Of a stretch of DNA of 64,000 bases, positions 21,857 to 33,434 are shown piece by piece (position 1 is the stretch's first letter; each line of letters begins with the position of its first letter). The DNA lies in assembly GCA_025093985.1 (NCBI GenBank), contig JACAAK010000011.1, forward strand, positions 434,001 through 498,000, written 5' to 3'. This stretch comes from Calvatia gigantea. Lineage: Eukaryota > Basidiomycota > Agaricomycetes > Agaricales > Lycoperdaceae. A program made the translations under genes and the position numbers. The notes beneath the pieces were generated by a model that worked only from the letters and a program-made list of their open reading frames with translations, was not told the origin of the DNA and ran no database searches.

Positions 21857-23714
21857 TGTTGAATCTTGCTCCGTACCACTATGTTGGTTCAGTCTATTTA
21901 TAGCTGAAACAGGGTTCGAGTATTTCACCTTCAGAGGGTCGATAATAACAGACCATCACAGACTACATACATATGCAGTAGTTGTACCGCCCTTCTGGTA
22001 GTCGGTTATACCCTCCACATGGAACCTTCTAGTATATGCGTCGTACACAGTATGCTCCAATTATGCTACTGGTAGTTAGACCTCACCCGTTAAAGAGGCA
22101 GAAATAGAAATACTAAATGTGATATGGATGTTCGGCTTAGATTAAGCTGACGGAATAGATTTTTAAAGATTTCTGCACAAGGCAAGTTCGTGGGGAGGCA
22201 ATCTGACAATATGAGGGACAATTCCACAAAATAACGCGAATCAACAATGCGTGGAGAACACTAGAATAGCTAACTACCTTCGCTAAGAAGAGTAAAGCCA
22301 AGTTACACTGTAAAAAGTGCGACTCGTGTCCTTTATCCAAGAAGTTAACAAGACACAGAACCTCAGGTACTCCCTAAGCTTCACCCTTACCAAGTTAACG
22401 ACCAGAAGCGCACTGTCCTACACTTGTGATACGCCAAGTACCAGGGTGTAGCGATGCAATACGCTCTTAATCTAAGCTCACTTCACGAGTAAGCCCGAGG
22501 TCTTCTTCTTAGATCAAAAGGTCTCAATCCTAGCTCAAGTCACTTAGTCTAGTTAATCTCGAAAGAACTTATTACTTTGCTTCACTCAGGCACAATAGAT
22601 CGCTTTTCACTGCGCTCTGAAGGCTGGGCAATGGCTAGTAGGTTCCTTGCCACGTCTGACACCTCAGAGGGGGTTTATATATTATTTGGGTGCTCGTTAT
22701 GACAAGACAATGATTACACAACTAGGAACATATTATCAAGCAAGGTACAAACCGGTAGATTAGATCGCGCGCCAAGAGAGCCGCAACCTGTTAGATTGGT
22801 GAAACATTGGAAATACAGAAGGATTCTGGGTATCCGTTTGTTCCGGGCTGTGTTTTAGCCCGTTCTCTGGGTCTGCATTCTTCTCTAAATATGTAGAACA
22901 TCTAAGATTTCAGACGTCGCGTGAACTGTTCTCCTACGTGTCCCCGTGGATTGTATGCGAACGCGTCCATACGTGTCATTAGTGCTGAGTGATGTTCGTT
23001 AATCTAACAACGGTGGCATTTCCTTGTGAACACGCCGATCAGCCTTTTAGATTAAGCACGTCGGACTTATTTCTCGAGTCTAGACTCATTGGAGGGGTCC
23101 CATAGCTCTGTATAGACGCATTGGAATGGTTTTACCGCCTGGTCCGGCCGGAATCACAACTGGTCATATGGTACACTGTTAGAATTGCTTTTTGTTAAGC
23201 ACAGTGGTCATCCTGTAGCCGCCGCTATCCGTCATCAATGGTCATAGTGTTCTACAGTGATCGAGTACTCTTTTATTATACTGTTGGGCTCTTAGATTAG
23301 GTCGTACTACTACAGGAAGGTTCAATGCAATCGTTAGATTAGGCTTGTATGCCTTAGATTAGCGATTTTCATGCGTGAAAACGGCTTTGCCGTTACACCG
23401 TATAAGGGTTTAGAGTGCACAGACCAGGGATATTAGTATATATACCCTTATGTAGCATTATGATATGTACACCTTTTAGGTAGGCCTTTGGGCTAAGACA
23501 CTATGTCTTCTTTCCTCTATGCTAGCTTCTCTAAGCATCGCTTTCCTTCTCTTGAAGACTCTCTGAGTATGCTGGTATAAGCAGGACTATGTCTGCTACT
23601 ATGCATCTCTCCTACTGGACCGTCTCCTGGATGAATACGACTACCCTCCACTACTGATGCCTACATGCTTAGGTAGTGTGAATTATATTGGGATATCTAC
23701 TTGTTCTCTCAACA
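21857..23714 (+). repeat. Left (5') LTR, interrupted by a 1307-bp insertion
   Basis: TGTTGA...TCAACA ends. Uninterrupted length about 547 bp. It matches the right LTR closely, differing mainly by transitions. Confidence 0.88.
22091..23397 (-). mobile_element. 1307-bp unclassified element, copy 1 (inverted)
   Basis: Boundaries come from comparing the two LTRs: the empty site CACCCGTATAAGGG is intact in the right LTR near 33109. The flanking 4-bp duplication is CCGT (ACGG in element orientation) at 22087-22090 and 23398-23401. It is the reverse complement of 31632-32938, over 99% identical by eye, with the few differences nearly all CpG transitions. No terminal inverted repeats. It carries a 67-codon ORF (22340-22137) of unknown meaning. 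Confidence 0.88.
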
Positions 23715-23728
23715 GGTTATGGGCCCCG
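23715..23728 (+). promoter_or_regulatory. Primer-binding site for initiator tRNA-Met (anticodon region)
   Basis: GGTTATGGGCCCCG abuts the left LTR and is the exact reverse complement of 14 nt inside the initiator tRNA gene at 17826 (CGGGGCCCATAACC). This implies priming by a 5' tRNA half cleaved in the anticodon loop. Confidence 0.85.
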
Positions 23729-25744
23729 ACCGCCACTCACTTGAACCACGTTAGCAATGCTGGTAGAGTTTGAGGAGGCTACAGTTGCTTTCAACCTGGG
23801 AGACAGTGGTGCCTTTGGTCCACTTGATATCCTGTCTGACCCATGTTGTGAACATGTGCACCATGCACAGCAGTCCTATATAATGCTGACACGTTGTTAC
23901 CCATTCTTGGTTTTTGATCTGGCAAACTGACATCTCCAGTCTGGTTCGACCACTTTAGGTCCACTCCCCATTCTGGGTTGCAGCAGAACTGTTCCACTCT
24001 GGTTGCTCCACCTCTGTTCTGGTACTCTCTCTGATCGACGACGACTGCTTTGGACTTTCTGGGATTCTCTTCAGATCTGCCTCAGAAATTTACTATATGA
24101 TGTATTATTTATGCTGAGCATTATGCTCCGCTTTGCTGGTTAATTAGCTGGTCTTCATGACTGCAATAAATACCACAGTGCAGGAAAATTATAAGCCTTG
24201 TATTCTTGTGTTTCAAGTCGATTGGGCAAGTCCCACCTTGAGTTCCAAAACACACCATGAGTATATACCTGAGCTATTTGACCCACTTAAGCTGGCAGTC
24301 ATAAGCCGCTAAGGCCCACTTAATTAAATAAAGCTGGGATATAGAAAATATCTTTGAGAAGTCCACTGTTTGTTCCTTTGCTTCAGGCTTCAATGCTTTA
24401 CCCCTTCCATGTCTATTTGATTACCGCTTTATTCTTTCTACAGATAGCTCATGTGCTTCAGGCGCTTTATGCCACACTAAGGCAGTGGGCTGCTGCATTT
24501 GCAGCACTTATGATGGAATGGTAGACAGCGGCCACAAGGCTTGCAGCACCAATAAAACCATGGCATTATGCCAATAGCAGCAGCACTTGCAGCATTTGCA
24601 AAAATATCCAAAGAAGATAGCAAGGAGAAGAACACTAATTGCGTCCTTGCAGCCAGGAAATAAGGGGAGAAGGATAATGAGCTGGTAATACTGCCATTAT
24701 GTCATTTCAGGAAATACTTCAGAATATAGCTTAAATATGCCGCTGGCTCGAGCAATTGCTGCCATATACTATTTCTCTTATAGAGGAGCTGTGTTGCTTA
24801 TATTGTGCCCTGCTTCTAGCATCAACATTAATTCACTTGTGTTAAGTGCATGTTCATGCGCCCAAGTTTGAAGACCTGTTTTAAGTCAGAGCATGGACGA
24901 GCATGTTAAAATGCTTTGTCCGCCAACTACAGGAATAACAATGATTGCTTCAAGGAAGTTTGACTTTATGGAAGTCGCTGTCCATTATTAGGACTTGAGT
25001 GCACCATTTAGCAACTATAATTGAGAAAGAGGATGTGTTTAGCACCATATGATGCAATACGCTGACAAATTCCTTAAGAAATCCTTTAGACTGCTCTTTA
25101 TGGAGCTTGGTGCTGGAGGAGTTCTTGTGTTGCCATCCTCGGATGTCACTGACCTTGATACCGATGGAAGGATATACGGTAGTACTTTTGACTTCATACT
25201 CCTTGATAAATACTGTGAATAACAGTGTGCCACATGAGATGTAAGCACTGGCTATAAATCCTTTTCTATGCAACAAGTGAGAAATCCTTATGGATTATAT
25301 GAAGATAATAGTGGGGGCATGTCGCTCTATTCATTTGAGAAGAATATCCTTTAAAGGATCTCATGAATTGCATTATTATAAAGAAAGGAAATTACGACAC
25401 ATCTAGGAATTAGCAGAATAGCTCCCAATGTATAACAGTTGAGCTTCAGTACTATGTCACCAGACTTAATTCTTAGACCTTGCTGCTTTACATTAGACTT
25501 GAGGCAAGAAACTGGAATCCTCTGGAAATGACAAGTATCTGAGCTGTTTTATATTCCAGCATTAGCCTATGACATTAGGGATAAAGATTTGTAGCACCAC
25601 ATTAGTGTACAGCCGATCTATATCAAGAAAATCTTATAATGTATGTCCTCAAGTGTAATGCTTTTGAGGCAATAGTTGAAGGTCACCACCTTTGCAATAA
25701 GTCATGCAGAGCCGTATTAGTTCACCCAATCTCATCGTTGTACA
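23729..25744. other. Decayed internal region of the 11.6-kb element, 5' part
   Basis: Expected to encode gag. All frames are broken by stops and I could not recognise any domain. Confidence 0.4.
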
Positions 25745-27963
25745 CGAACTTGACCTAGCAGAGGAAGAGTTAATCCATCAGGAGAAATCAGACGAATCAA
25801 GCTCAGACAAAACAGAATCAGAAACTGACTCTGACATGACAGATAATATAGTAGTACCCACAACAGTGCCCAGTAGGAAAGGCCTAATGCCAGACCCAGA
25901 GTTATTTGATGGCACCTGCACCAAATTTGACAACTGGTAGAGAGCAATGATGCTCTTCATGAAGTTCAACAAAATAGTCTCAGTGGATGATAAAGCCATA
26001 GCAGTCTTAGCTAGACTGAGAGGAGGAACAGTAGGAGCCTACGCGGCAATGAAGGCCCCACAAATCTTAGATGGAGAGGACTCAGTGGACTGGAAAGCAT
26101 TTTCTGAGGACTTTAGGAAAACCTTCTCCGATAATGCCTCAAACAGCAAAGCAGAATGGCAAATTGAGAAGTTCAAACAGGGGAACAAAAACACAGCAGA
26201 CTACCTAATTGAATTCCAAGTCCTAAAGAGCAAGGCAAAAACAGATAATAGACATGCAATGTTCCTCCTCAAGAAAAATGCCAGGCAAGACATCATCCAC
26301 ACTATTACAGGCTACCCATCTAGCACCAGGCCAGACACCTATGCAGAATGGACAGAAGCTATTTTCGCTGTAGGACAAGGATATGAAGCATCAGAATACT
26401 GAGGAGATAAGAAAACCAATACTGGAACAACCTATGGAGGAATGGGAGAACCAATGGAGATAGGAAGCTGATGCCATATTTTCAATGCCAAAGGAAAACC
26501 TAAATGCTATAATTGCAGCATTTTCAGACATATGGCCAAAGAATGCAAGAAACCCAAGGGGTTGACCTGCTATAACTGCAGGAAAATGGGCCACATAGCA
26601 AAGGCCTGCACTGCACCAAAGAAGATACAGGTCCAAGGAGTAGAAGAAGCTGATGAAGAAAAGAAGGATTTTTCTGAAGACTCTGAGTAGGTGCTACCTC
26701 GAGAGTCAGAAAGCTTGTATCTAGGATATTAGACAAATTCTACATGATTCCTCAGAGAAGAAAGCGCAAACTAAACCTAAAAGGGAAAATACAAATGGTG
26801 AGAAAAGAGATAATGGTGGACACGATTGTCGACTCAGGATGCATAACCAGCAGCATCAGCAAAAAACTGGTAGACAAGGAACAACTTCCCACCTGAAAAC
26901 TGGAACAACAAATCTTGGTATTAAACACGGATGGAACACCAAACCAGGGTGGAAAAGTAATGGAAACAGCCACAATTGACATAGATATCCAAGGACACAA
27001 AGAACAGATTGAAGCATCAGTTGTACAACTACAAGACCACACAGAGGTATTCCTGGGACATGACTGGCTAGCCAAACATAACCTGGAAGTAGATTGAAAA
27101 AACAGTGAAATCAAGTTCACCTGGTGTCCACCAAACTGCCAATTCCCTCACCGAAACATTCCCATCACGGAAAAAATATGGAGCATGGCCACTACAGAAG
27201 ATTTATGGGAAGAAGAAGATAAACCCGACCTGACTAAACTAGAAGACTTACCAGACTATGTACAACCGTTCACACATCTATTCAACAAAACAACGTTCAA
27301 CAAGCTCCCAGAGTGAACCAAATGGGACCATGAAATAATCCTAATGGAGGATGTCCCAAAGGAAATAAGTACAGGAACGTACAATATGATGGTCAAAGAA
27401 TAGGATGAACTCAAAGTATTCATCAAAGAAAACCTAGAATCAGGATGAATACGACCATCAAAATCCCTATATGCAGCACCGACCTTCTTTATCCCCAAGA
27501 AAGACAGATCCAAGAGATTAATTCAGGACTATAGACAATTAAACAACATGGTAATCAAGGACAAAATGCTGCTACCAAGAATTGGTGAGGTGATTGACAA
27601 ACTGGGAAAGGCCAAGTATTTTAATAAACTCAATATCATTTGGAGGTATAACAATGTCAGGATCAAGGAAGGAGACAAATGGAAAGTGGCATTTCTCACC
27701 AACAAAGGGCTCTTTGAATCAACAGTCATGTATTTCGGACTCAGTAACTCACCGGAGACCTTCTCTAGAATGATGACAGGCATCTTCCATGATCTCTTGC
27801 AAAATGGAGATATTGTAAACTACATGGACGATTTCACTATTCCTGGCAACACCAAGGAACAACTAAAAGAACGGACAATACAATTCCTGGAGTGTGCAGC
27901 ACAATACAACCTATGTTTCAAACAAACCAAGTGCATCTTCGACACAGAAGAAATTCCTATGTT
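25745..27963 (+). pseudogene. LTR-less Ty3/gypsy gag-protease-RT fragment
   Basis: It belongs to the same family as the copy at 46874. It starts inside gag (ELDLAEEELIHQEKSDES) and covers the gag core, two zinc knuckles (CYNCSIFRHMAKEC, with the first knuckle altered to x-R-H; CYNCRKMGHIAKAC), the protease and the RT up to YMDDF and KQTKCIFDTEEIPM, where similarity ends. Many stops are TGA/TAG where relatives have CGA, CAA or TGG. Neither end has an LTR. It lies in the same orientation as the surrounding element. Confidence 0.85.
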
Positions 27964-30164
27964 CATTATTAGCAAGGAAATGTATGGTTGTTGAACATTA
28001 TGCCTACTAGACTATATCATTTGACATCATCGAACAGAACTTCCCATGATTATGCCTTCTCCACTTGTCTTTATGACTTGTCAAAATGTTGCATTATTTC
28101 ATCACTATTCTGGATTATTTTACAAGGGAAATTGCATCAGTACCTTTATCCAGAATCTTTCATATGAATATCCTCATTCTTGAGCATAATACTTGGACTT
28201 GATGGAATTGCTAGTTGTTTATTGCGATGCTATTCTATGACTTCTTATCTCATAATGATAGTTGCCCTCCTTCAAAAGAAGTCATGAGGCTCTAAGATTC
28301 ATTTGAGAAACCTCTATAGTATAGCTGACAATGGCCAATGTCGCAACTGATTATGGAGGAGAGTTTGTCTAAATGAAAGCAATAGCAAATATTCGTGGCA
28401 TGAATAACCCACTTAAACCTCTTACTCCCAATGTTTTTGCAATGGTTGATGTAGAGAGACTGATCCGCACTACACTTTGAGAGCCTAAAAGCTTTAAGGC
28501 AACGGGAAAGTTTAAGCGTTGACTAGAGTGTAATGCGCCAGTCCAAGTGTTTATAGTGGAAGACACTTAATTGTGTAAATCAAGGGATAAACCATTAATT
28601 TGGTTTTGTACTGTGGGTTTGGCTTCGTGGCACATCAGTTAACATGATGACTGCCCAAACATGATTGCTTATTCAAGATGTAACATACCTTGATCATTTG
28701 ATCAACGAGAACTTTTGAGTTCAAGCAGCACACAGAAAGGCTTAACGTTCTATGAACAATCCATATTTGGATGCCTTATTCAATGAGGGAATATACCCTT
28801 AAATGTCATGATTCAGCAACTGGATAGCAGTAACCAGTTCATTTGCAAAGAAGAGAGCAAAACCTGCACGAAGCAAGAAGTTGCTATACTTCTTTATCCG
28901 CCATCCTTTGATGTTGCAGGATATATTCCATTTAAATTCCACGATCACCTCCTGATTCCTTTCCATTTCCATTCGAGAAATCTCCGCCCACCATATCCTA
29001 TGTCTTACACCAATACAATCACCAATTTAATGCAGAATATGCGCATCCTTCACAGGATATCTACCACTTTTGACACACTACACTTCTGTGTTGCCACTTA
29101 TGTGGAACAACCATTGTGAAGGAGTTAAATAAAATGCTGGTTAATAATGCATTGCACAATTGAACCTGACTAGGAAAGACCGCACTGTTCATTACATGGG
29201 TCACCTACAAGCAGACTATAATGGATTAGGCATTCAATTTCAAAGAAGAACTTGTTTGGACTCACTGACTAGAGTTGAACAAGCATAAGACTTGCTATGC
29301 ATTCACGCTAGTGTCTACCAGAAAAGCACAACAGCTCGGATATATCATCCTAAAAATATGTGATGGTTATACCTCCATATGAGCTTTTACCTTGCAGAGC
29401 TTAACAAACTTGTGAGAAAAATTCTTTTATTTCTGGGATTGCATTGATAATGATCCGCCATTAACAATGCATGTTGACATTTACATTGAAATACTTGTTG
29501 TTGAGGGAGGAGTACAGTAAAACTAGTTCTTAATCGCTGGTAAATAACCACATACGATTAAAGCTTCAAATGGCTACACTTCGCCAGTCTGTCTTAATTG
29601 ATGTGTGCCGCGGTGGTTCGTAACATGATAAACACTCTCTAAAGCCCTAAAAAGCGATATGATTGAGTAACATGTATTAGGAAACTTAACATGCTGAAAA
29701 GCATGGAGGAGAACAATGGATACAGTATTCTTACTCCAAATCTGATGACCGCCTTATCCTGCGCTTTACAGCAAAGGAACTTCATTAAGTTGAAGGCATC
29801 GCTTTTGTGATTCAATTCTCCAGTTATCCGCGCATGTGAGATATGCTTAGCATTGATGACAAAACTGCTTTTGCAGAACTGGATGAGAAGATACACTGGA
29901 ATAATCTGACGGGCTTTGGCTTACTAGATAAGAAGAGAGTTTGAATGACACCAGACAAGCACTATATGTGTTACATGGAAGGAATCTTCAATCCTTGATT
30001 GAGCAGGATTTAATCTGCCTTCATGTGATTACACTGGATTTTATCCGCAATTTCCAAAACCACTTTGTCAACCTCACTTTGACAATAAAGTCTAAATGGC
30101 CTTGCAACTAGCTGGCTTGAGCGATTGCCACAACATGATACTGATTCCTACGTCATTGCAAGCC
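27964..30164. other. Decayed internal region of the 11.6-kb element, middle
   Basis: AT-rich, stop-filled in all frames. No recognisable integrase, RT or RNase H motif by eye. Confidence 0.35.
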
Positions 30165-30870
30165 CTTCTCTTCGGAGTCAATGGGGAAAATACAAAGGAT
30201 ATAATATTCCTTTCCGCCTTCATACGAAGACGCTTGGATAAAAATATTAGGTTTAGAAATATCCCTTTCCACCACAGTCACTGGAAAAATATATAGGACT
30301 TTCAATTGTTTCTATTGCCTCTCATGAGTCACTGATAAAACAAATGGGGAGTTATCCCCACCGACATCTCAAGACGAGTGTCTTAGGCAAAAATAACATT
30401 AGGAAATTATTCCTTCCTCCTCTAACGAGTCGTAGGAGAAAATATTATAAGGTTTACGCTTTTACCTTTCCATTTCTTATGAGTTGTTGGATAAAATAAA
30501 TCAGGAACATATTCCTTCATACTCGTTCAAGAGTCGACTGTAAAAATATGGCAGGAACTTATTCCTTTTACAGTATAAAAATAAGATAGGGTTTAACGAT
30601 CCTTTCTCTCTTTCATGAGATTGAAGAAAAACTTCATAGGGTTTGAATGTAACCTTCTGCCTCTTCATGAGTCTACAGTAAAACATCTACATGGAATTTA
30701 TCCATCCATCTCAAATTGAGAGTCTGGAAAAATATACAGGGTCAATTTCAAGATCCTTCCACCTCTTTAGAGTTGTATGGAAAAACAAATAAAGGACTTA
30801 ATCGTTCCTCCCTCCTTTTCGGAGTTGATGGGAAATAACAAAAAGTGTGTATGTACTCCTTGGGACTATA
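30165..30870. repeat. Diverged tandem array, about 14 units of roughly 50 bp
   Basis: Units share the pattern GAGTC/TG, then TGGA/TAAAAA-ATA, then AGGA/GTTTA, then ATTCCTTCCNCC. Examples start near 30172, 30232, 30329, 30378, 30429, 30482, 30530, 30619, 30665, 30720, 30771 and 30825. Unit spacing varies between about 40 and 55 bp and each copy is substituted. Confidence 0.7.
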
Positions 30871-31560
30871 TCCTTAATCCGCATTGGCCGAAATACCTTT
30901 TGCTTGGAGGAAAATTGCATGAGACCACTTCCATTTGCAAATCCATTAATTTGGAATTTGTTTGAGTCAAATCAGAACAAGGCTTGTAGCATCATCACTC
31001 TGCCAGCTCATAGGACTGCCACAGCTGATTGATCTACATAACTGCAAAGTAATGGCCTTGGTTACACTGGCTTAGTACTGCCACTTTCTTGATCTCACAA
31101 TAATCACACGCTGAATTAGCAACCAGTGATTTATCACTTAGGATTTCGCATCAGCAAAATGGTTTTTTGTATTTCACACCTATGCAGAAAAACAGACTTG
31201 TTAAACACTTTGAAAGAATTGCCATTTACAATTTCTGGAGGAGCTTTTTTAAGCTTTTCTACTCCTACTCTTAGATGAAAGTCACAGCAAGTTAGTCACG
31301 GGAGTTTAGTTGAGTCAAAGGATATTTGATAGCTCAAAGCAATTGTCATTGCATCCTTTATGGCCATCATAGCAAATGCTAGCATCAATTCCTCTCTGCT
31401 ACAGGCTTTCTTTTCCAACTTTCAAAGTCTGGTTAAATCCGCATGATCATTGATGACTCTGACATTTGATGTTTGGCTCTGCCGCTCTTTTGTTGAAGAT
31501 TCCAATGTCTAAGCTTGGTTTCAATACTGCTAGATTATTGAAGCATTAATCTTCCCCCCT
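30871..31560. other. Decayed 3' internal region of the 11.6-kb element
   Basis: No gene readable. It ends at the polypurine tract. Confidence 0.4.
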
Positions 31561-31564
31561 TCAA

Positions 31565-31575
31565 GTGAGGAGGAG
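31565..31575 (+). promoter_or_regulatory. Polypurine tract before the right LTR
   Basis: GTGAGGAGGAG sits directly before TGTTGAATC, the expected place for the plus-strand primer. Confidence 0.7.
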
Positions 31576-33429
31576 TGTTGAATCTCACTCCATACCACTA
31601 TGTTGGTTCAGTCTATTTATAGCTGAAACGGTGTAACGGCAAAGCCGTTTTCACGCATGAAAATCGCTAATCTAAGGCATACAAGCCTAATCTAACGATT
31701 GCATTGAACCTTCCTGTAGTAGTACGACCTAATCTAAGAGCCCAACAGTATAATAAAAGAGTACTCGATCACTGTAGAACACTATGACCATTGATGACGG
31801 ATAGCGGCGGCTACAGGATGACCACTGTGCTTAACAAAAAGCAATTCTAACAGTGTACCATATGACCAGTTGTGATTCCGGCCGGACCAGGCGGTAAAAC
31901 CATTCCAATGCGTCTATACAGAGCTACGGGACCCCTCCAATGAGTCTAGACTCGAGAAATAAGTCCGACGTGCTTAATCTAAAAGGCTGATCGGCGTGTT
32001 CACAAGGAAATGCCACCGTTGTTAGATTAACGAACATCACTCAGCACTAATGACACATATGGACGCGTTCGCATACAATCCACGGGGACACGTAGGAGAA
32101 CAGTTCACGCGACGTCTGAAATCTTAGATGTTCTACATATTTAGAGAAGAATGCAGACCCAGAGAACGGGCTAAAACACAGCCCGGAACAAACGGATACC
32201 CAGAATCCTTCTGTATTTCCAATGTTTCACCAATCTAACAGGTTGCGGCTCTCTTGGCGCGCGATCTAATCTACCGGTTTGTACCTTGCTTGATAATATG
32301 TTCCTAGTTGTGTAATCATTGTCTTGTCATAACGAGCACCCAAATAATATATAAACCCCTTCTGAGGTGTCGGACGTGGCAAGGAACCTACTAGCCATTG
32401 CCCAGCCTTCAGAGCGCAGTGAAAAGCGATCTATTGTGCCTGAGCGAAGCAAAGTAATAAGTTCTTTCGAGATTAACTAGACTAAGTGACTTGAGCTAGG
32501 ATTGAGACCTTTTGATCTAAGAAGAAGACCTCGGGCTTACTCGTGAAGTGAGCTTAGATTAAGAGCGTATTGCATCGCTACACCCTGGTACTTGGCGTAT
32601 CACAAGTGTAGGACAGTGCGCTTCTGGTCGTTAACTTGGTAAGGGTGAAGCTTAGGGAGTACCTGAGGTTCTGTGTCTTGTTAACTTCTTGGATAAAGGA
32701 CACGAGTCGCACTTTTTACAGTGTAACTTGGCTTTACTCTTCTTAGCGAAGGTAGTTAGCTATTCTAGTGTTCTCCACGCGTTGTTGATTCGCATTATTT
32801 TGTGGAATTGTCCCTCATATTGTCAGATTGCCTCCCCACGAACTTGCCTTGTGCAGAAATCTTTAAAAATCTATTCCGTCAGCTTAATCTAAGCCGAACA
32901 TCCATATCACATTTAGTATTTCTATTTCTGCCTCTTTAACGGGGTTTGAGTATTTCACCTTCAGAGGGTCGATAATAATGGACCATCATGGACTACATAT
33001 GCAGTAGTTGTACTGCCCTTCTGGTAGTCGGTTATACCCTCCACATAGAACCTTCTAGTACATGTGTCATACACAGTATGCTCCAATTATGCTACTGGTA
33101 GTTAAACCTCACCCGTATAAGGGTTTAGAGTGCACAGACCAGGGATATTAGTATATATACCCTTATGTAGCATTATGATATGTACACCTTTTAGGTAGGC
33201 CTTTGGGCTAAGACACTATGTCTTCTTTCCTCTATGCTAGCTTCTCTAAGCATCGCTTTCCTTCTCTTGAAGACTCTCTGAGTATGCTGGTATAAGCAGG
33301 ACTATGTCCACTACCATGCATCTCTCCTACTGGACCGTCTCCCGGATGAATATGACTACCCTCCACTGCTGATGCCTACACACTTAGGTAGTGTGAATTA
33401 TATTGGGATGTCTACTCATTCTCTCAACA
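31576..33429 (+). repeat. Right (3') LTR, interrupted by a 1307-bp insertion
   Basis: TGTTGAATCTC...CTCTCAACA. About 543 bp without the insertion, which sits at a different site from the one in the left LTR. Confidence 0.88.
31632..32938 (+). mobile_element. 1307-bp unclassified element, copy 2
   Basis: Flanked by ACGG at 31628-31631 and 32939-32942; the left LTR carries the empty site near 21908. It starts TGTAACGGCAAAGCCG and ends CTGCCTCTTTA, with no inverted termini. The first 35 bases form two perfect hairpins (AACGGC-AAA-GCCGTT and TTTTCA-CGCA-TGAAAA). TAATCTAA or its complement occurs exactly seven times and with one mismatch at least twice more. A TATATAAACC motif lies near 32350. 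It carries a 67-codon ORF (32689-32892), otherwise no coding. It could be a solo LTR, a tyrosine-recombinase (Crypton-like) derivative, or another non-autonomous element. Confidence 0.85.
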
Positions 33430-33434
33430 TATTC

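Larger units (their letters stand above)
21857..33429 (+). mobile_element. 11.57-kb LTR retroelement, half-tRNA(iMet)-primed (copia-like), heavily decayed
   Basis: Boundaries are exact: LTRs begin TGTTGAATC and end CTCAACA, and the 5-bp target TATTC is duplicated at 21852-21856 and 33430-33434. Each LTR is about 545 bp once its inserted 1307-bp element is removed. The primer site follows the left LTR directly and is complementary to 14 nt around the anticodon of initiator tRNA-Met. Half-tRNA priming of this kind is known from Drosophila copia and yeast Ty5. A purine tract precedes the right LTR. No copia gag or pol could be read in the internal region. The only readable coding sequence is a gypsy fragment at 25745-27963. 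Classification as copia rests on primer type alone. Confidence 0.8.

Noticed and set aside
22137..22340. 67-codon ORF in both 1307-bp elements as a real protein
   Set aside because: Present only because the two copies are nearly identical; no domain and no sign of coding constraint beyond overall identity.
30165..30870. CRISPR-like periodic repeat
   Set aside because: Units are diverged along their whole length with no constant repeat/unique spacer pattern, and the organism is a fungus.
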